DNA from: Ferrimonas kyonanensis DSM 18153
GTDB taxonomy: Bacteria > Pseudomonadota > Gammaproteobacteria > Enterobacterales > Shewanellaceae
Length of the DNA stretch: 64,000 bases
Direction: 5' to 3'
NCBI RefSeq assembly: GCF_000425405.1
Contig: NZ_AUDJ01000015.1
Span: 124,001 to 188,000, forward strand
Notes under the pieces: model-generated
What the model saw: the letters and a program-made list of their open reading frames with translations, nothing else
What the model was told of the DNA's origin: nothing
Database searches by the model: none
Made by a program: the position numbers and the translations under genes
In this document: one piece after another, positions 15,894 to 25,751 of the stretch
How positions within the stretch are numbered: the stretch's first letter is position 1
Layout of the letters: each line of letters starts with the position of its first letter

Positions 15894-16466
15894 TCACGGA
15901 GTGATGGCGGCGCGCACCAGAGCCTGAATCAGTCGCTGCAGGGTGGCGGCTTTATCGTTAACCGAAGATCGCTTCGGGCCTTCCACTACCTGGGCCAGCA
16001 CCTCGATTATCAGAGCGGCAAGGGTGCCGGAGAGCTCAGTAATCTCAATATCAAACCGCTGTGTTTTGAACGCTACGGTCAGTTTTCTGGCAATCTGTTT
16101 CGCCAGGTCGCCTTTCAACAACTTTGACGCTTGATTCCAATCGTTGCCGAGCTGGTAGGGGAGGGAGCGTCTGAAGCCACTGTCGTGGTTGATGATTTCA
16201 AGCATAGACACCAGCGCCGGTGGCGGGTGGCTATTCAGCCATTGCTCTGGCGTTGCATACGCCTCCAACAGCCTTGAAAACACCTGTTGATGCAACTCCA
16301 CAAACACATCGAGTTTTCGCGAGTAATGGCGGTAGAAGGTGGTCTTACCGACGTTGGCCTGCTCGATGAGGTCGGCAACCGTAATATCACAGTAATCCCG
16401 GTGGCGTAGCAGGGATTGAAATGCCATTAGGATTCGCTTTTTACTTCGATTGGGAGGGGTAAGCAT
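15894..16466 (-). CDS. TetR-family transcriptional regulator
   Basis: The N-terminal helix-turn-helix is clear: ILMAFQSLLRHRDYCDITVADLIEQANVGKTTFYRHYSRK at about residues 12-51. The ligand domain is divergent, as usual. The start at 16466 (MLTPPNRSKKR) gives 190 residues; an upstream TTG at 16544 would add 26 residues without homology. It diverges from the DJ-1/PfpI gene, whose promoter it may control. Confidence 0.8.
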   Translation of the reverse strand: MLTPPNRSKKRILMAFQSLLRHRDYCDITVADLIEQANVGKTTFYRHYSRKLDVFVELHQQVFSRLLEAYATPEQWLNSHPPPALVSMLEIINHDSGFRRSLPYQLGNDWNQASKLLKGDLAKQIARKLTVAFKTQRFDIEITELSGTLAALIIEVLAQVVEGPKRSSVNDKAATLQRLIQALVRAAITP

Positions 16467-16663
16467 GAACTGGCCAGGCAATTGGGTGTAGGCACAGAGT
16501 AATGGTCTGGTGCGGCCTGGCAAGTGCTCAGAGCCAATTGCCAATAAAATCGGAACGCTTTAGGGAAATGGTTCCGTTTGGAACCTAGGTGAAGGGGGTG
16601 TGCCTGTGATGAAACCGTGGTGCTTGTCATATTGGGGCCGTTTTTTACTGTCAGGATCTTCCT

Positions 16664-17353
16664 ATGGCCCCCACTTCTGAACGCCTTAACACCCCAGCCA
16701 ACCCGGTGAATGTTGGTATCTTTTTATTCCCCGGAATGACCATGATCGATGCCTACGCGCCATTGCAAGTGTTGGCGTTAAGCGACCTGGTTAACGTGTT
16801 TACCTTTGCCGCGACCAGTGCGCCGCTGCCTTGCGATGCCGGCGTAATGCTGATTCCTCAATATGACTTTGCCAACCTGCCTGAAGTGGATGTGTTGATG
16901 GTGCCTGGAGGCGCCAATCCCGAAACCCAGATGCAGGATCCCGGGGTGCAGTCGGTATTGCGTCAATTGGGTCAGAGAGCCCAATACGTGACCTCGGTCT
17001 GCACCGGTTCGCTCATTTTGGCGCAGACCGGTCTGCTAGACGGGTACCGGACTACGGTGCACTGGGCGTATTCCGAGGCTCTGAAGCGATTTCCCAAGGT
17101 GATTCATGACGACAGGCGCCTGGTGCATGACTGCAATCGAATCAGTGGCGGCGGCATTACTGCTGGCCTGGATTTCGCGCTGTACTTGATCGGTGAGCTA
17201 GGCGGGCCCGCCGAGGGGGCGGCGATGGAGTTATTGCTCGAGTACGATCCGCAGCCGCCGTTTGCCAGCGGCGATCCCCGCCAGGCGCCGCTGGCCTTAA
17301 GGCAAGCCATCCAAGCTCAGGTAAATGATATGGCTAAAGTGTTGTTTGATTAG
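16664..17353 (+). CDS. DJ-1/PfpI-family protein, isonitrile-hydratase-like
   Basis: The 229-residue protein has the class-I glutamine-amidotransferase-like fold: NVGIFLFPGMTMIDAYAP near 15-32, VDVLMVPGGANPE near 76, and the nucleophile elbow VTSVCTGSLILAQTGLLDGYRTTVHW near 108-133, with Cys at about 112. This elbow is typical of isonitrile hydratase (InhA) and GATase1-AraC relatives, but no AraC domain follows. AGGA precedes the ATG. The divergent TetR gene suggests inducible expression. Confidence 0.82.
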   Translation: MAPTSERLNTPANPVNVGIFLFPGMTMIDAYAPLQVLALSDLVNVFTFAATSAPLPCDAGVMLIPQYDFANLPEVDVLMVPGGANPETQMQDPGVQSVLRQLGQRAQYVTSVCTGSLILAQTGLLDGYRTTVHWAYSEALKRFPKVIHDDRRLVHDCNRISGGGITAGLDFALYLIGELGGPAEGAAMELLLEYDPQPPFASGDPRQAPLALRQAIQAQVNDMAKVLFD

Positions 17354-17487
17354 TGATTTGTCGGAGTTTGCGGTCACCGAACTGTTAAAACGGCTCAGTT
17401 TGTAATCAACCGGCGCCGACGGCCTTTCTTTTCGGATTTGCTCCTGCCTACAATCATGCGTAATTAACTGATTAGTATGGAAAGAGT

Positions 17488-18612
17488 ATGGCTGATACCT
17501 GGTTTCAGTGTTTCAAAAAGGTCAAAAACGATGTTCAGTTTGTTGAGCTGGCTGAGACCTTGTCGGCTTGGCTGCAGCAAGGGGCGACCATCGATGACTG
17601 CGACCCCCAGGGCAGAACGGCGTTGCAACTGATCATGGCCAAGCCGGCACCCAGCACCCTGGCCATTCAGTGGCTACTGCAGCGTGGCGCCGATCCTTTT
17701 CGATGCCGTGACGTGCGTGGCCAGCTCGGCGAGCTGTATCCTGAGCCGACCGACAGTGGCGCCGAACTTCTCGACAAACAATACCGCGCTGCGCCTTACC
17801 TGATGATTCTGGCCGCCATGGAGGCCCGTCAGGGGGTCGACGATGAGGTGGCCAGCAGCGATTATTACGCCCAAAAATACCTTAAGGCACTGGCATCCCG
17901 TCGACGTATCGATGCGCTCAAGTCACAGTTTTCCGAGCTAAAAACCGGATTCTGGCAGGCCTCACAGCCGCGGATACATCCCTGGCAGAGTCATTGGGGT
18001 GGGGCCGCCTGGTTGCCGCAGAAGACGCTGCCGGCGGAGTTGGTGGCCAATCCGAAACTGGTTTTGGCATTGCAGCTGAACTTCGAGGAGCTGCAGAACC
18101 GAGGCTGGGCGCGTCGTCTACCTACTCAGGGGCTGCTGCAAGTGTATCTGGAGCAACCGGATGAACAATTGGATGAGATGCCCAGTGGCAAGTCAGTGGC
18201 ACTGTACTGGCCCCGGGTACCTGCCGATGCCACCGGTTGGCGTGTTATCCCTGAGTATCGGCTGCAGGCACTGAGCCTGAGCATCGGGATGGAAATCCAG
18301 GCCCAGGCTCTGCAATGGCGCCCCTATCAGCAACTGCCGACCGGTGAGTGCCTCGACCATGTGTTGTCAACACTCCCTGTGAACACTCGGCCTTCGTCCG
18401 AGGAGCTTGACCGGGAGAGAGGCAGTTATGACAGCGGCTTGATGCCTCAGCTGAGCCAGTATGACGCCCAGTGGTTGCCCAAGGGGCATGTGCCGCTGTT
18501 TCAGGTGCTTCATACGGAACATGGAAGCAGCTTGTTGAGCCTGCCCGAGTCGGCACTGGCCGGCAACGACACCGACTGGCGGGCGCTGACCCATACCTTC
18601 TACTGCGACTGA
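17488..18612 (+). CDS. Ankyrin-like N-terminus fused to DUF1963 (YwqG-like) domain
   Basis: Residues of about 15-80 look like degenerate ankyrin repeats (QQGATIDDCDPQGRTALQLIM, LLQRGADPFRCRD). From about 165 a DUF1963 domain follows: HWGGAAWLPQKTLP, LVLALQLNFEEL and PTQGLLQVYLEQ are the usual strands, and the C-terminus holds FQVLHTEHGSSLLSL. DUF1963 function is not established. The ribosome site is GAAAGAG before ATG at 17488. No partner gene is adjacent. Confidence 0.75.
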   Translation: MADTWFQCFKKVKNDVQFVELAETLSAWLQQGATIDDCDPQGRTALQLIMAKPAPSTLAIQWLLQRGADPFRCRDVRGQLGELYPEPTDSGAELLDKQYRAAPYLMILAAMEARQGVDDEVASSDYYAQKYLKALASRRRIDALKSQFSELKTGFWQASQPRIHPWQSHWGGAAWLPQKTLPAELVANPKLVLALQLNFEELQNRGWARRLPTQGLLQVYLEQPDEQLDEMPSGKSVALYWPRVPADATGWRVIPEYRLQALSLSIGMEIQAQALQWRPYQQLPTGECLDHVLSTLPVNTRPSSEELDRERGSYDSGLMPQLSQYDAQWLPKGHVPLFQVLHTEHGSSLLSLPESALAGNDTDWRALTHTFYCD

Positions 18613-18636
18613 CTACAGCGGCACTGTCACTGACCG

Positions 18637-18951
18637 TTAGCTCAGCCACTGGGTCCAGCTGAAAAAGGTTCCCATGCCGATCACCACCGAGAGCAGGGTG
18701 TTAGCGGTCAGCCGGGCCGTTACCACCACCAGCAGCGCGCAGCCGAGGTAGGGGTTAGCCACAGTCAGATTCAGACTTGAGTCCGCAACAAACACAATGG
18801 GGGCTGCCAGAGCCGTCATGACTGCTGGAGCACTGTATCCAAGCCAGCGTTGGCTGGCAGTCCCCAGCCTCAGCGGCAGCCGCGGATCCAATAGCAGGTA
18901 GCGACTGGCAAACACCAGCAGCGCCATGGTCAGCAGAGTCAGAGTTATCAT
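18637..18951 (-). CDS. azlD: AzlD-family branched-chain amino acid exporter subunit
   Basis: The start at 18951 overlaps the azlC stop (ATGA) and gives 104 residues, the normal AzlD length. Three or four hydrophobic helices are visible, with the conserved ALLVFASRYLLLDPRLP near 11-27. Together with AzlC (LIV-E family) it forms a small branched-chain amino acid exporter. Confidence 0.85.
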   Translation of the reverse strand: MITLTLLTMALLVFASRYLLLDPRLPLRLGTASQRWLGYSAPAVMTALAAPIVFVADSSLNLTVANPYLGCALLVVVTARLTANTLLSVVIGMGTFFSWTQWLS

Positions 18952-19694
18952 GATGATACTGCCTCTTTGTTGGTTTGACGGGCTGACAGCCAGGACTCGG
19001 ACAGCGCCCCCACCGCCATCCCCCCTAACGCCGCGATCAGTAAGCCAGTTTGCCAATGCATCAGCGCAGAGAATACCGCCAGTGCGGCCGAAGTGACGGT
19101 GCACAACAGCACTGGCCAATTGCGAACCGTGGGCACCACCAGGGCGATGAAGGTGGCGGCAATGGCAAAATCCAGCCCCAGTTGGTCCAGCTGTTCGACG
19201 GAACGGCCAAGCACAATGCCGCCAAAGGTCGACAAGTTCCAACCGAGATAGAAACTGAGTCCGCCTCCCAACGCATACCAGGGGTCGAAGCGAGCCTGTT
19301 TGCCTGGGTGGGCAATGGCAAACAGTTCATCGGTCAGCAGAAACCCCAATGAGGCTCGCCAGCCAATGGGTAACGGTGCCACGGCCGGTCGCATCGCCAT
19401 GGCGTACAGTAAATGTCGGCTGGTGATCAGGGCGGTGGTCAGCAATAGACTGCCCAGGCCGACGCCGGCTTTGATCATGCCGATGGCGGCGATTTGGGCA
19501 GCCCCGGCAAACACCACCGCTGACATGGCCTGACTCTGAAGCGGGGACAGGCCGGCCTCAATGGCGGCCGAGCCGGCCAGAAAGCCCCAGGGAATCACCG
19601 CCAGGGTCAGCGGAAGCATGGCGAGGGCCCCCCGCATCAGCGCGGTCCTTCTGGGCAGTTGTGATGGGCCAGCGGGGCAATCGGTGTGAGGCAT
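18948..19694 (-). CDS. azlC: AzlC-family branched-chain amino acid exporter subunit
   Basis: The start ATG at 19694 is preceded by CGGAGACC, giving 248 residues; the frame is open further upstream without a ribosome site. Family features are LPLTLAVIPWGFLAGSAAIEAGLSPLQSQAMSA near 27-59 and the TSRHLLYAMAM and FLLTDELFAI motifs. Multiple transmembrane helices are present. It is coupled to azlD. Confidence 0.88.
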   Translation of the reverse strand: MPHTDCPAGPSQLPRRTALMRGALAMLPLTLAVIPWGFLAGSAAIEAGLSPLQSQAMSAVVFAGAAQIAAIGMIKAGVGLGSLLLTTALITSRHLLYAMAMRPAVAPLPIGWRASLGFLLTDELFAIAHPGKQARFDPWYALGGGLSFYLGWNLSTFGGIVLGRSVEQLDQLGLDFAIAATFIALVVPTVRNWPVLLCTVTSAALAVFSALMHWQTGLLIAALGGMAVGALSESWLSARQTNKEAVSS

Positions 19695-19892
19695 TAAGGT
19701 CTCCGTGGAACTGAGCAAGTACGAAGGCTCAGAGTAGGTCAATGCCGGCGGCGAAGATTGGACGATATTGCGCAGGCCTGGATGTTCGGCGTCCGCACTC
19801 TGAAGTGCGGCAATCGCAGTGGTAGGAGGTAACGGGGCGGCCCCTGTTCACAGGTTGGCGCTGGCTAACGGCGGCAATTGCCAAGGAGGAGG

Positions 19893-19916
19893 GGCCCACC
19901 GCCTAAGCGGTGGGCC
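19893..19916. terminator. Stem-loop after the chemoreceptor gene
   Basis: GGCCCACCGCCTAAGCGGTGGGCC forms a stem of about 10 bp just past the stop of the minus-strand chemoreceptor. There is no T run, so it is a weak terminator candidate. Confidence 0.45.
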
Positions 19917-19922
19917 AGAGGG

Positions 19923-21833
19923 TCAAAGCTTGAATTGGCCAATCTGATGTTGCAGCTGCACCGACAGCTGGGCCAGATGCTCTCCGGAGGCGGCGGCCTG
20001 GGCAGCCCCTTCGGTGGTTTCGGCAACAATATCGTTGATGTTGTTGACGTTTTGATTGATCTCCGCCGATACCGCCGATTGTTCATTGGCGGCGCTGGCG
20101 ATCTGCATGTTCATCTCGGTGATGCGGTTAACCGCCTGATTAATGCCATCGAGGGCCACATCGGCGTTGTCGGCCTGGTCTACGCAGGCTGCCGTGGTGG
20201 ATTTGCTGCGCTGCATGACGTTGACCGCCTTGGCGGAGCCCGCCTGCAGCTGCTCAATCATCTGCTGAATCTCCTGGGTTGACGCTTGGGTGCGGCTGGC
20301 CAGGGTACGAACCTCGTCGGCCACGACCGCAAAGCCGCGCCCCTGCTCTCCGGCCCGAGCCGCTTCGATGGCGGCGTTGAGGGCCAGCAGGTTGGTCTGA
20401 TCGGCAATGTTGCGAATCACCTCCAGCACGCTGTCGATGTGGCTGGTTTCGGTTTCCAGTTGACTGATCACCTGCGAGGCTTGCTCAATCTCCTGTGCCA
20501 GTTGATTGATGGATCCTGATACCGCGTCCACCACCTGCTTGCCCTCGGCAGTCGAATCATTGGCCTTTTGGGCGGCATCGGCGGCCAGGGTGGCATTCTG
20601 GGCCACTTCCTGAACCGTGGCACTCATCTGGTTCATGGCGGTGGCCGCCTGCTCGGTTTCCTGCTGTTGCCGCTCCATGCCTACCCGGGCGCCATCGGTG
20701 ATCGACGCCATCTGCTCGGCAGAACTGGCCAGTTGATCACTGGCACCAGCCACTTGTGAGATGGTGTGGTGTACCTTTATCGCAAAGCGGTTAAAGGCGC
20801 GGGCCAGATCCGCCAACTCGTCGCTGCCGGAGTCGTCCAGACGCAGGGTCAGATCGCCGTCGCCTTCGGCGATGTTGTTCATGGTGTGGGTGGTTTCGAC
20901 GATGGGACGGGAGATCCCGCGGCCAATGCCCCAGGCGATGCCGGCGCCCAGAATCAGTGCCATCAGTCCGGTTAACAGTACCCGGTTGCGAACGTCGGCC
21001 AGCGCCGCGGCGTTGTGGCTTCGGTCCATGGCAATTTCCAGTACCCCGATGGGACGCCCGGAGAAATCGTTCACTGCGTGGCGGTACACGGCGTAAGGCC
21101 GGTCGTTGAGCAGCACTTGCTCGGTGCTGGGCTGACCGCTAATGGCCTGTTGCAGCACCTCGGCCGACGACAGCATCTGGCCATTGAGGGTCGAACCGAA
21201 GGCGCTGAACTGGGAATCTTGTTGGGTATACAGGGCGATCTCTACCTGGTAAGCCTGTTTAAATTCATCGAAGAAGGCCTGGCCGAAAGAGATGCCAAAT
21301 TCCACCGAGCCGATGGGTTGTTGCTGGTATGCCACGGGGACCACGCCGCGAATGCCGATGCCGGCCACCCCTTTTTCCAGGCCACGAATCGGTTGCTGAT
21401 CGCGGTTGGTCTGGACCACGGTTTGCCGGAAAGAGGACAGGTCATCGCCGAACTTGGCCGGTTTGTGCACTCGCAGGAACGAAGTGGCAGGGGCGGCATG
21501 AAACTGGAACTGACGCACGGCAAAGTCGGATTTCATCTTGTTGAACACCGGCAGGGTACGGTTGAGCAGGCCGTCACGATCGCGGCTGGCAAACGCCGAC
21601 TGAATCTCTGGCGTGCGCGCCACCACGGTCGCCAGGGCTTCGGCCAACTTGCCTGAGGCGTCGATCTGGGCGCTGGCGGTTTCAAACAGCTTGGTTAACT
21701 CCCGCTCTTCGGCGTTGTCGATCACCTTGGACAGTTGAGACAGTACCAGCGGAATCACCACCGCCATTACCACCACCAGCATGGCACAGATGCCGATCAC
21801 GATGCGGTTACCAATGTTGGGTTTTTTCACCAC
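19923..21833 (-). CDS. Methyl-accepting chemotaxis protein with periplasmic Cache-type sensor
   Basis: The 636-residue receptor has TM1 at about 10-32, a periplasmic domain of about 245 residues with a [10 protein letters not shown]...GSVEFGISF core suggesting a double-Cache fold, and TM2 near 285-305. A HAMP domain follows ([26 protein letters not shown]) and then the signalling domain with the hairpin tip [24 protein letters not shown]-type sequence (here DQTNLL) near 485. The ligand is unknown. No chemotaxis genes are adjacent, so it is an orphan receptor feeding the main system. Confidence 0.92.
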   Translation of the reverse strand: MVKKPNIGNRIVIGICAMLVVVMAVVIPLVLSQLSKVIDNAEERELTKLFETASAQIDASGKLAEALATVVARTPEIQSAFASRDRDGLLNRTLPVFNKMKSDFAVRQFQFHAAPATSFLRVHKPAKFGDDLSSFRQTVVQTNRDQQPIRGLEKGVAGIGIRGVVPVAYQQQPIGSVEFGISFGQAFFDEFKQAYQVEIALYTQQDSQFSAFGSTLNGQMLSSAEVLQQAISGQPSTEQVLLNDRPYAVYRHAVNDFSGRPIGVLEIAMDRSHNAAALADVRNRVLLTGLMALILGAGIAWGIGRGISRPIVETTHTMNNIAEGDGDLTLRLDDSGSDELADLARAFNRFAIKVHHTISQVAGASDQLASSAEQMASITDGARVGMERQQQETEQAATAMNQMSATVQEVAQNATLAADAAQKANDSTAEGKQVVDAVSGSINQLAQEIEQASQVISQLETETSHIDSVLEVIRNIADQTNLLALNAAIEAARAGEQGRGFAVVADEVRTLASRTQASTQEIQQMIEQLQAGSAKAVNVMQRSKSTTAACVDQADNADVALDGINQAVNRITEMNMQIASAANEQSAVSAEINQNVNNINDIVAETTEGAAQAAASGEHLAQLSVQLQHQIGQFKL

Positions 21834-22076
21834 GAGTTTCTCCGTTTTTAGGGTAGGGCGATGGCCGCTGTCGCGGTCGCTCTACCGACTTTTGCGGTGG
21901 GCCGCAAAAGCGCGCAAGTCATGGGATTAGGTTACTCAAGTGATTGAAAATGATGTGAGAACAAAGGCGCGTTTTGATGGTGCTGTTGGAGCAAGTGCCA
22001 ATTCTATAAGGGGGGTCACAGAGCCGGGTAAAGGGCCGGGTTCAGCGCAAAATCGCGCCGGTAGCGGAGCAAAATT

Positions 22077-22910
22077 TCACTTTATCCGCCGAGCTTTGCC
22101 CATCTCCCTGGCGTAGCGACCGGGCGGCAGCCCGATGGCTTTTTTGAAGTGACGGCTCAGGTGGCTTTGGTCGTAAAAGCCGCATTCCTGGGCCACCTGA
22201 AGCAGAGGCAATCCCTGGCGGATGAGCCGTTTGGCCAGCCGAACCCGCGCCTGAATCTGATAAGCGTGGGGGGCCAGTCCGAACTCGCGCTGAAACTGGC
22301 GCAGCAGATGAAACGGGCTTAACCCGACGTAGTCGGCCAATTGCTGCAGGGAGACATCGGCATCGCATTGCTGATCGAGGAATTGCTTAACCTTCAACAG
22401 TTGCGGTCGGGCCCGGGTCAGGGAAACCGGCCTCTGGCCACCATGACGGGTCATCAGTCGAATCAATGACGAGAACATCAGCGATTCCCGCAGCAGCGGA
22501 TTGTCAGAGTGGCTGAGGGTGTCGAACGTCAGGGTGAGTTGCCGGGCCAGGGCCAAGTCGTGCACCACCGGCTCGCTGAAGTAGGGGGCATCGGCGCTTC
22601 GCCCCAACTCCAGGTTGAGCTGTTCAAACTGCTCGGGCCGCGGGTACATGGCCCGGTAGGACCAACCCCCTTCGGTGGCGGCGCAGCCGTTGTGCACATC
22701 ATCGGCATTCACCAAAATGATGCTGTGCTGGGGGGCGATGTGATCGCCGCCGCTGCGATAGAAACGCTGAGCTCCGGTATCGATAACGCCGACGGTGTAG
22801 CCCTCATGGCTATGACGAGAAAAGTTCTGTCGGTGGTAACGGGCGCGCAGCAGTTCTACCCCGCCAAGCTCGTTGGCGTACTGGTAATCGGCCTGTTCTG
22901 TCGTTGCCAT
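22077..22910 (-). CDS. AraC-family regulator with cupin sensor domain
   Basis: Residues 1-150 form the AraC-type ligand cupin (NFSRHSHEGYTVGVIDTG, IILVNADDVHNG). Residues of about 170-270 hold two helix-turn-helix units, SLQQLADYVGLSPFHLLRQFQREFG and LLQVAQECGFYDQSHLSRHFKKAIGLPPGRY. The ATG at 22910 follows AGGAGCC. It diverges from the YciI gene across about 150 bp and may control it or the adjacent hydrolase. Confidence 0.9.
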   Translation of the reverse strand: MATTEQADYQYANELGGVELLRARYHRQNFSRHSHEGYTVGVIDTGAQRFYRSGGDHIAPQHSIILVNADDVHNGCAATEGGWSYRAMYPRPEQFEQLNLELGRSADAPYFSEPVVHDLALARQLTLTFDTLSHSDNPLLRESLMFSSLIRLMTRHGGQRPVSLTRARPQLLKVKQFLDQQCDADVSLQQLADYVGLSPFHLLRQFQREFGLAPHAYQIQARVRLAKRLIRQGLPLLQVAQECGFYDQSHLSRHFKKAIGLPPGRYAREMGKARRIK

Positions 22911-23056
22911 GAGGCTCCTGATGAAAGGGGAGGGAGCATCATACTAAAACACCGCCGCCAGGGTTTGGACAAAATTGCCCTTTTTTGAACGCGCCGGGGC
23001 CGCTAAGCTGATGACATCGGCGCAATGGCCGCACTATAAGGGAGTATCAATTCATC

Positions 23057-23368
23057 ATGGAACAGTTTCTCTGCCAACTAACCCCGATTCGAACTGACAT
23101 GTTGGCCCAGGGGCCCACACCTCAAGAAGCGGCTGCCATCGACGCGCACTTTCACTATCTGAGCGAGTTGTCCGAGCAGGGCAGTGTGCTGATGGCGGGT
23201 CGAACCCTGGTGGCCGATGAACGGGCGCAGGGGCTGGTGATCCTAAAGGCCGCCAACGAGGCCCAGGCCCGGGCGTTGATGCTGGCGGATCCTGTGGTCA
23301 GCGAAGCGGTGATGCGCATGGAGTTGCTGCCGTTTCGAGTGGCGTTGTGGTCAGAGCAGTTGCCCTAG
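23057..23368 (+). CDS. YciI-family protein
   Basis: The 103-residue ferredoxin-like-fold protein has the family's HFHYLSELSEQGSVLMAGRTL and ARALMLADPVVSEAVMRMELLPF segments. YciI proteins are small putative enzymes of unsettled function. The ribosome site GGGAG lies 10 nt before the ATG. Confidence 0.82.
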   Translation: MEQFLCQLTPIRTDMLAQGPTPQEAAAIDAHFHYLSELSEQGSVLMAGRTLVADERAQGLVILKAANEAQARALMLADPVVSEAVMRMELLPFRVALWSEQLP

Positions 23369-23495
23369 CTTGCTGTGGCGCCTTTACCGAGCCAAGGCTG
23401 CGTAAGTGATTCATTTAGATGATGAAGTGGATTCTGTAAATGGGGTAAAGTAGTCGGCTTTGGTGTCACATTTAGTTTTCGACAGGATAGAAACG

Positions 23496-24317
23496 ATGCA
23501 CAGCATAGAGATTCAGGGCAGCAGATTGGCCTATTTGGACGTCGGTCAGGGGCCGGTGCTGCTGTTTGGCCACAGCTATTTGTGGGACAGCGCCATGTGG
23601 GCTCCACAGATTGAAGCGCTCAGTCAGCACTACCGCTGCATCGTTCCAGACCTTTGGGATCATGGCCAGTCCGGCCCTCGTCCGCAAGGGTGTCGCAACT
23701 TGGCTGGCGTGGCGGACACCATGCTGGCATTGATGGATGCACTGCAGATTGAATCCTTTGCTGTGGTGGGGTTGTCGGTGGGGGGCATGTGGGGTACCGA
23801 GTTAGCCCTGAAGGCCCCGGCTCGGGTCCAGGCGCTGGTGCTGATGAACACTTTCGTCGGCCTGGAGCCGGAAGTGACCCACCAGAAGTACTTCGGTATG
23901 TTGCGGATGATAGAGCAAACCGGCGGCGTGCCGGCACCGATGGCAGAGCAGATCGTGCCGTTGTTTTTTGCCAATGACGTGCAGCAGAACAACCCGCAGT
24001 TGGCCGAGGGGTTTAACGCCGCGTTGCTGGGACTGGCGCCGGAGCGGGTTGCGGGAATTGTCGCCCTGGGACGGATGATCTTCGGTCGCCGGGATCTGGT
24101 TGAGCAGTTGCCAAAGCTGACCCTGCCAGTACTGATCCTCACCGGCCAGCAGGATAAGGCCCGTTCGGTGCTGGAGAGCTATCTGATGCAAGATGAGATC
24201 AGCGCCAGTGTGCTGAAAGAGATCCCCGATGCCGGACATATCTCAACGCTGGAGAATCCCGGTTTTGTTAATGAGGCCCTGAGCGCGTTTCTGCAACAGG
24301 CGATTCGGCGCGGTTAA
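23496..24317 (+). CDS. Alpha/beta hydrolase with Ser nucleophile
   Basis: The start at 23496 follows ACAGGAT; the frame opens earlier at 23460 without a ribosome site. The 273-residue protein has LLFGHSYLWDSAMW (oxyanion loop), the nucleophile elbow GLSVGGMWG with Ser at about residue 93, ILTGQQD for the acid, and DAGHISTLENP for the His near 250. It resembles 3-oxoadipate enol-lactonase and related lactonases or esterases; the substrate is not determinable. Confidence 0.85.
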   Translation: MHSIEIQGSRLAYLDVGQGPVLLFGHSYLWDSAMWAPQIEALSQHYRCIVPDLWDHGQSGPRPQGCRNLAGVADTMLALMDALQIESFAVVGLSVGGMWGTELALKAPARVQALVLMNTFVGLEPEVTHQKYFGMLRMIEQTGGVPAPMAEQIVPLFFANDVQQNNPQLAEGFNAALLGLAPERVAGIVALGRMIFGRRDLVEQLPKLTLPVLILTGQQDKARSVLESYLMQDEISASVLKEIPDAGHISTLENPGFVNEALSAFLQQAIRRG

Positions 24318-24351
24318 CGAACCCCTGGCTCAGGCCAGGGGCGGTTGCCGA

Positions 24352-25077
24352 TTAGCGCAGCACCTTACTTAAAAAGGCTTGAGTCCTGGGGTGTTGCGGG
24401 CTGTCAAACAGCGCTTTGGGTTCGCTGCTCTCCACGATTTCACCGCCGTCGATGAAGATCACCCGATCGGAAACCTCGCGGGCGAAGCCCATCTCGTGGG
24501 TGACAATCACCATGGTCATTCCCTGTTCGGCCAGGGATTTCATTACGTCCAGTACGTCGCCCACCATCTCCGGATCCAGGGCTGACGTCGGCTCATCGAA
24601 CAGCATCATGTCCGGTTTCATCGCCAGTGCCCGGGCGATGGCCACTCGTTGTTTCTGACCACCGGAGAGGCTGGAAGGGTAGACGTCGGCTTTATCGGCC
24701 AGTCCCACCAGCGCCAGCAGTTTACCCGCTTCGTCATCGGCCTGTTGCGGATTCATCACTCCCAGTTTTACCGGCGCCAGGGTGATGTTCTGGCGCACGG
24801 TTTTGTGGGGAAACAGGTTGAAGTTCTGAAACACCATACCCACGTTTTGCCGCAGTTTGTCGACGCAGGCCCCCGGGGCGGTGATGGATTCGCCTTCAAT
24901 GACAATGTCACCGCTGCTGGGTTGTTCCAGCAGGTTAATGCAGCGCAAAAAGGTGCTTTTACCGCTGCCACTGGGGCCAATCACGCTGACCACTTCGCCG
25001 GCCTTGATGTGCTCACTGATCCCGGTTAAGACCTCGTTCTCGCCATAGCTCTTACGTAGGTTTCTAATTTTAATCAC
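24352..25077 (-). CDS. Polar amino-acid ABC transporter ATP-binding protein (GlnQ/HisP type)
   Basis: The 241-residue ATPase is canonical: Walker [10 protein letters not shown] near 35-43, Q-loop [12 protein letters not shown], signature [15 protein letters not shown], Walker [15 protein letters not shown] and switch [11 protein letters not shown]. It overlaps the permease gene by 8 nt and is last in the solute-binding protein, permease, ATPase operon. Confidence 0.93.
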   Translation of the reverse strand: MIKIRNLRKSYGENEVLTGISEHIKAGEVVSVIGPSGSGKSTFLRCINLLEQPSSGDIVIEGESITAPGACVDKLRQNVGMVFQNFNLFPHKTVRQNITLAPVKLGVMNPQQADDEAGKLLALVGLADKADVYPSSLSGGQKQRVAIARALAMKPDMMLFDEPTSALDPEMVGDVLDVMKSLAEQGMTMVIVTHEMGFAREVSDRVIFIDGGEIVESSEPKALFDSPQHPRTQAFLSKVLR

Positions 25078-25747
25078 TTTGTTTCAGCCTCTTTTCGAAC
25101 CGGGACAACATAAAGGTGAAGGTGTAGGTCAGCATCAGGTAGATCAGGGCACAGGTAAACAGCGGCACCACATCTTCAAAGGTTCGGCTGCGAATGATCT
25201 CGCCGGCCCGCATCAGATCCACGCCGCCGATGAAGCCAATGACTGCGGTTTCCTTCAGCAAAACGATGAATTCATTGCCCAGCGCCGGCAGAATATTTTT
25301 CAGTGCCTGCGGCAGAATCACCTCTTTCATGGTCTGGCCATGGGACAACCCCAGCGAGCGAGCCGCCTCCATCTGGCCTTTGTCCACCGCCTGAATGCCG
25401 GCGCGAATGATCTCGGAGATGTAGGCGCCGCTGTTGAGGCCAAAGGCGATGATGGCGGCGCTGATCTTATCCACGTCCAGTGACGACAACACGATGAAGT
25501 ACAGGATCACCAGCTGAATCACCACCGGGGTACCCCGAATGATGCCCACGTACAGGTTGGCCGGCCAGGTCAGGTACCATTTTCCCGACATCTTCATCAG
25601 GGTGGTCCCCACCCCGAGCACGGCGCCGAGGATGATGGCGAACAAGGTCACCATCAGCGTGACCTTCAGGCCGTTGAGGATCAACAGGCCGCCGATCAGC
25701 CCATCGCTGCCGATGGGGGTAAACAGAGAATCTATGACTGCTTGCAT
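25070..25747 (-). CDS. Polar amino-acid ABC transporter permease
   Basis: The 225-residue HisMQ-family permease has about five transmembrane helices. The EAA loop ([35 protein letters not shown]) lies near 125-160, and the [16 protein letters not shown] segment is conserved. It pairs with the ATPase downstream; only one permease gene is present, so it presumably acts as a homodimer. Confidence 0.92.
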   Translation of the reverse strand: MQAVIDSLFTPIGSDGLIGGLLILNGLKVTLMVTLFAIILGAVLGVGTTLMKMSGKWYLTWPANLYVGIIRGTPVVIQLVILYFIVLSSLDVDKISAAIIAFGLNSGAYISEIIRAGIQAVDKGQMEAARSLGLSHGQTMKEVILPQALKNILPALGNEFIVLLKETAVIGFIGGVDLMRAGEIIRSRTFEDVVPLFTCALIYLMLTYTFTFMLSRFEKRLKQSD

Positions 25748-25751
25748 CGAC

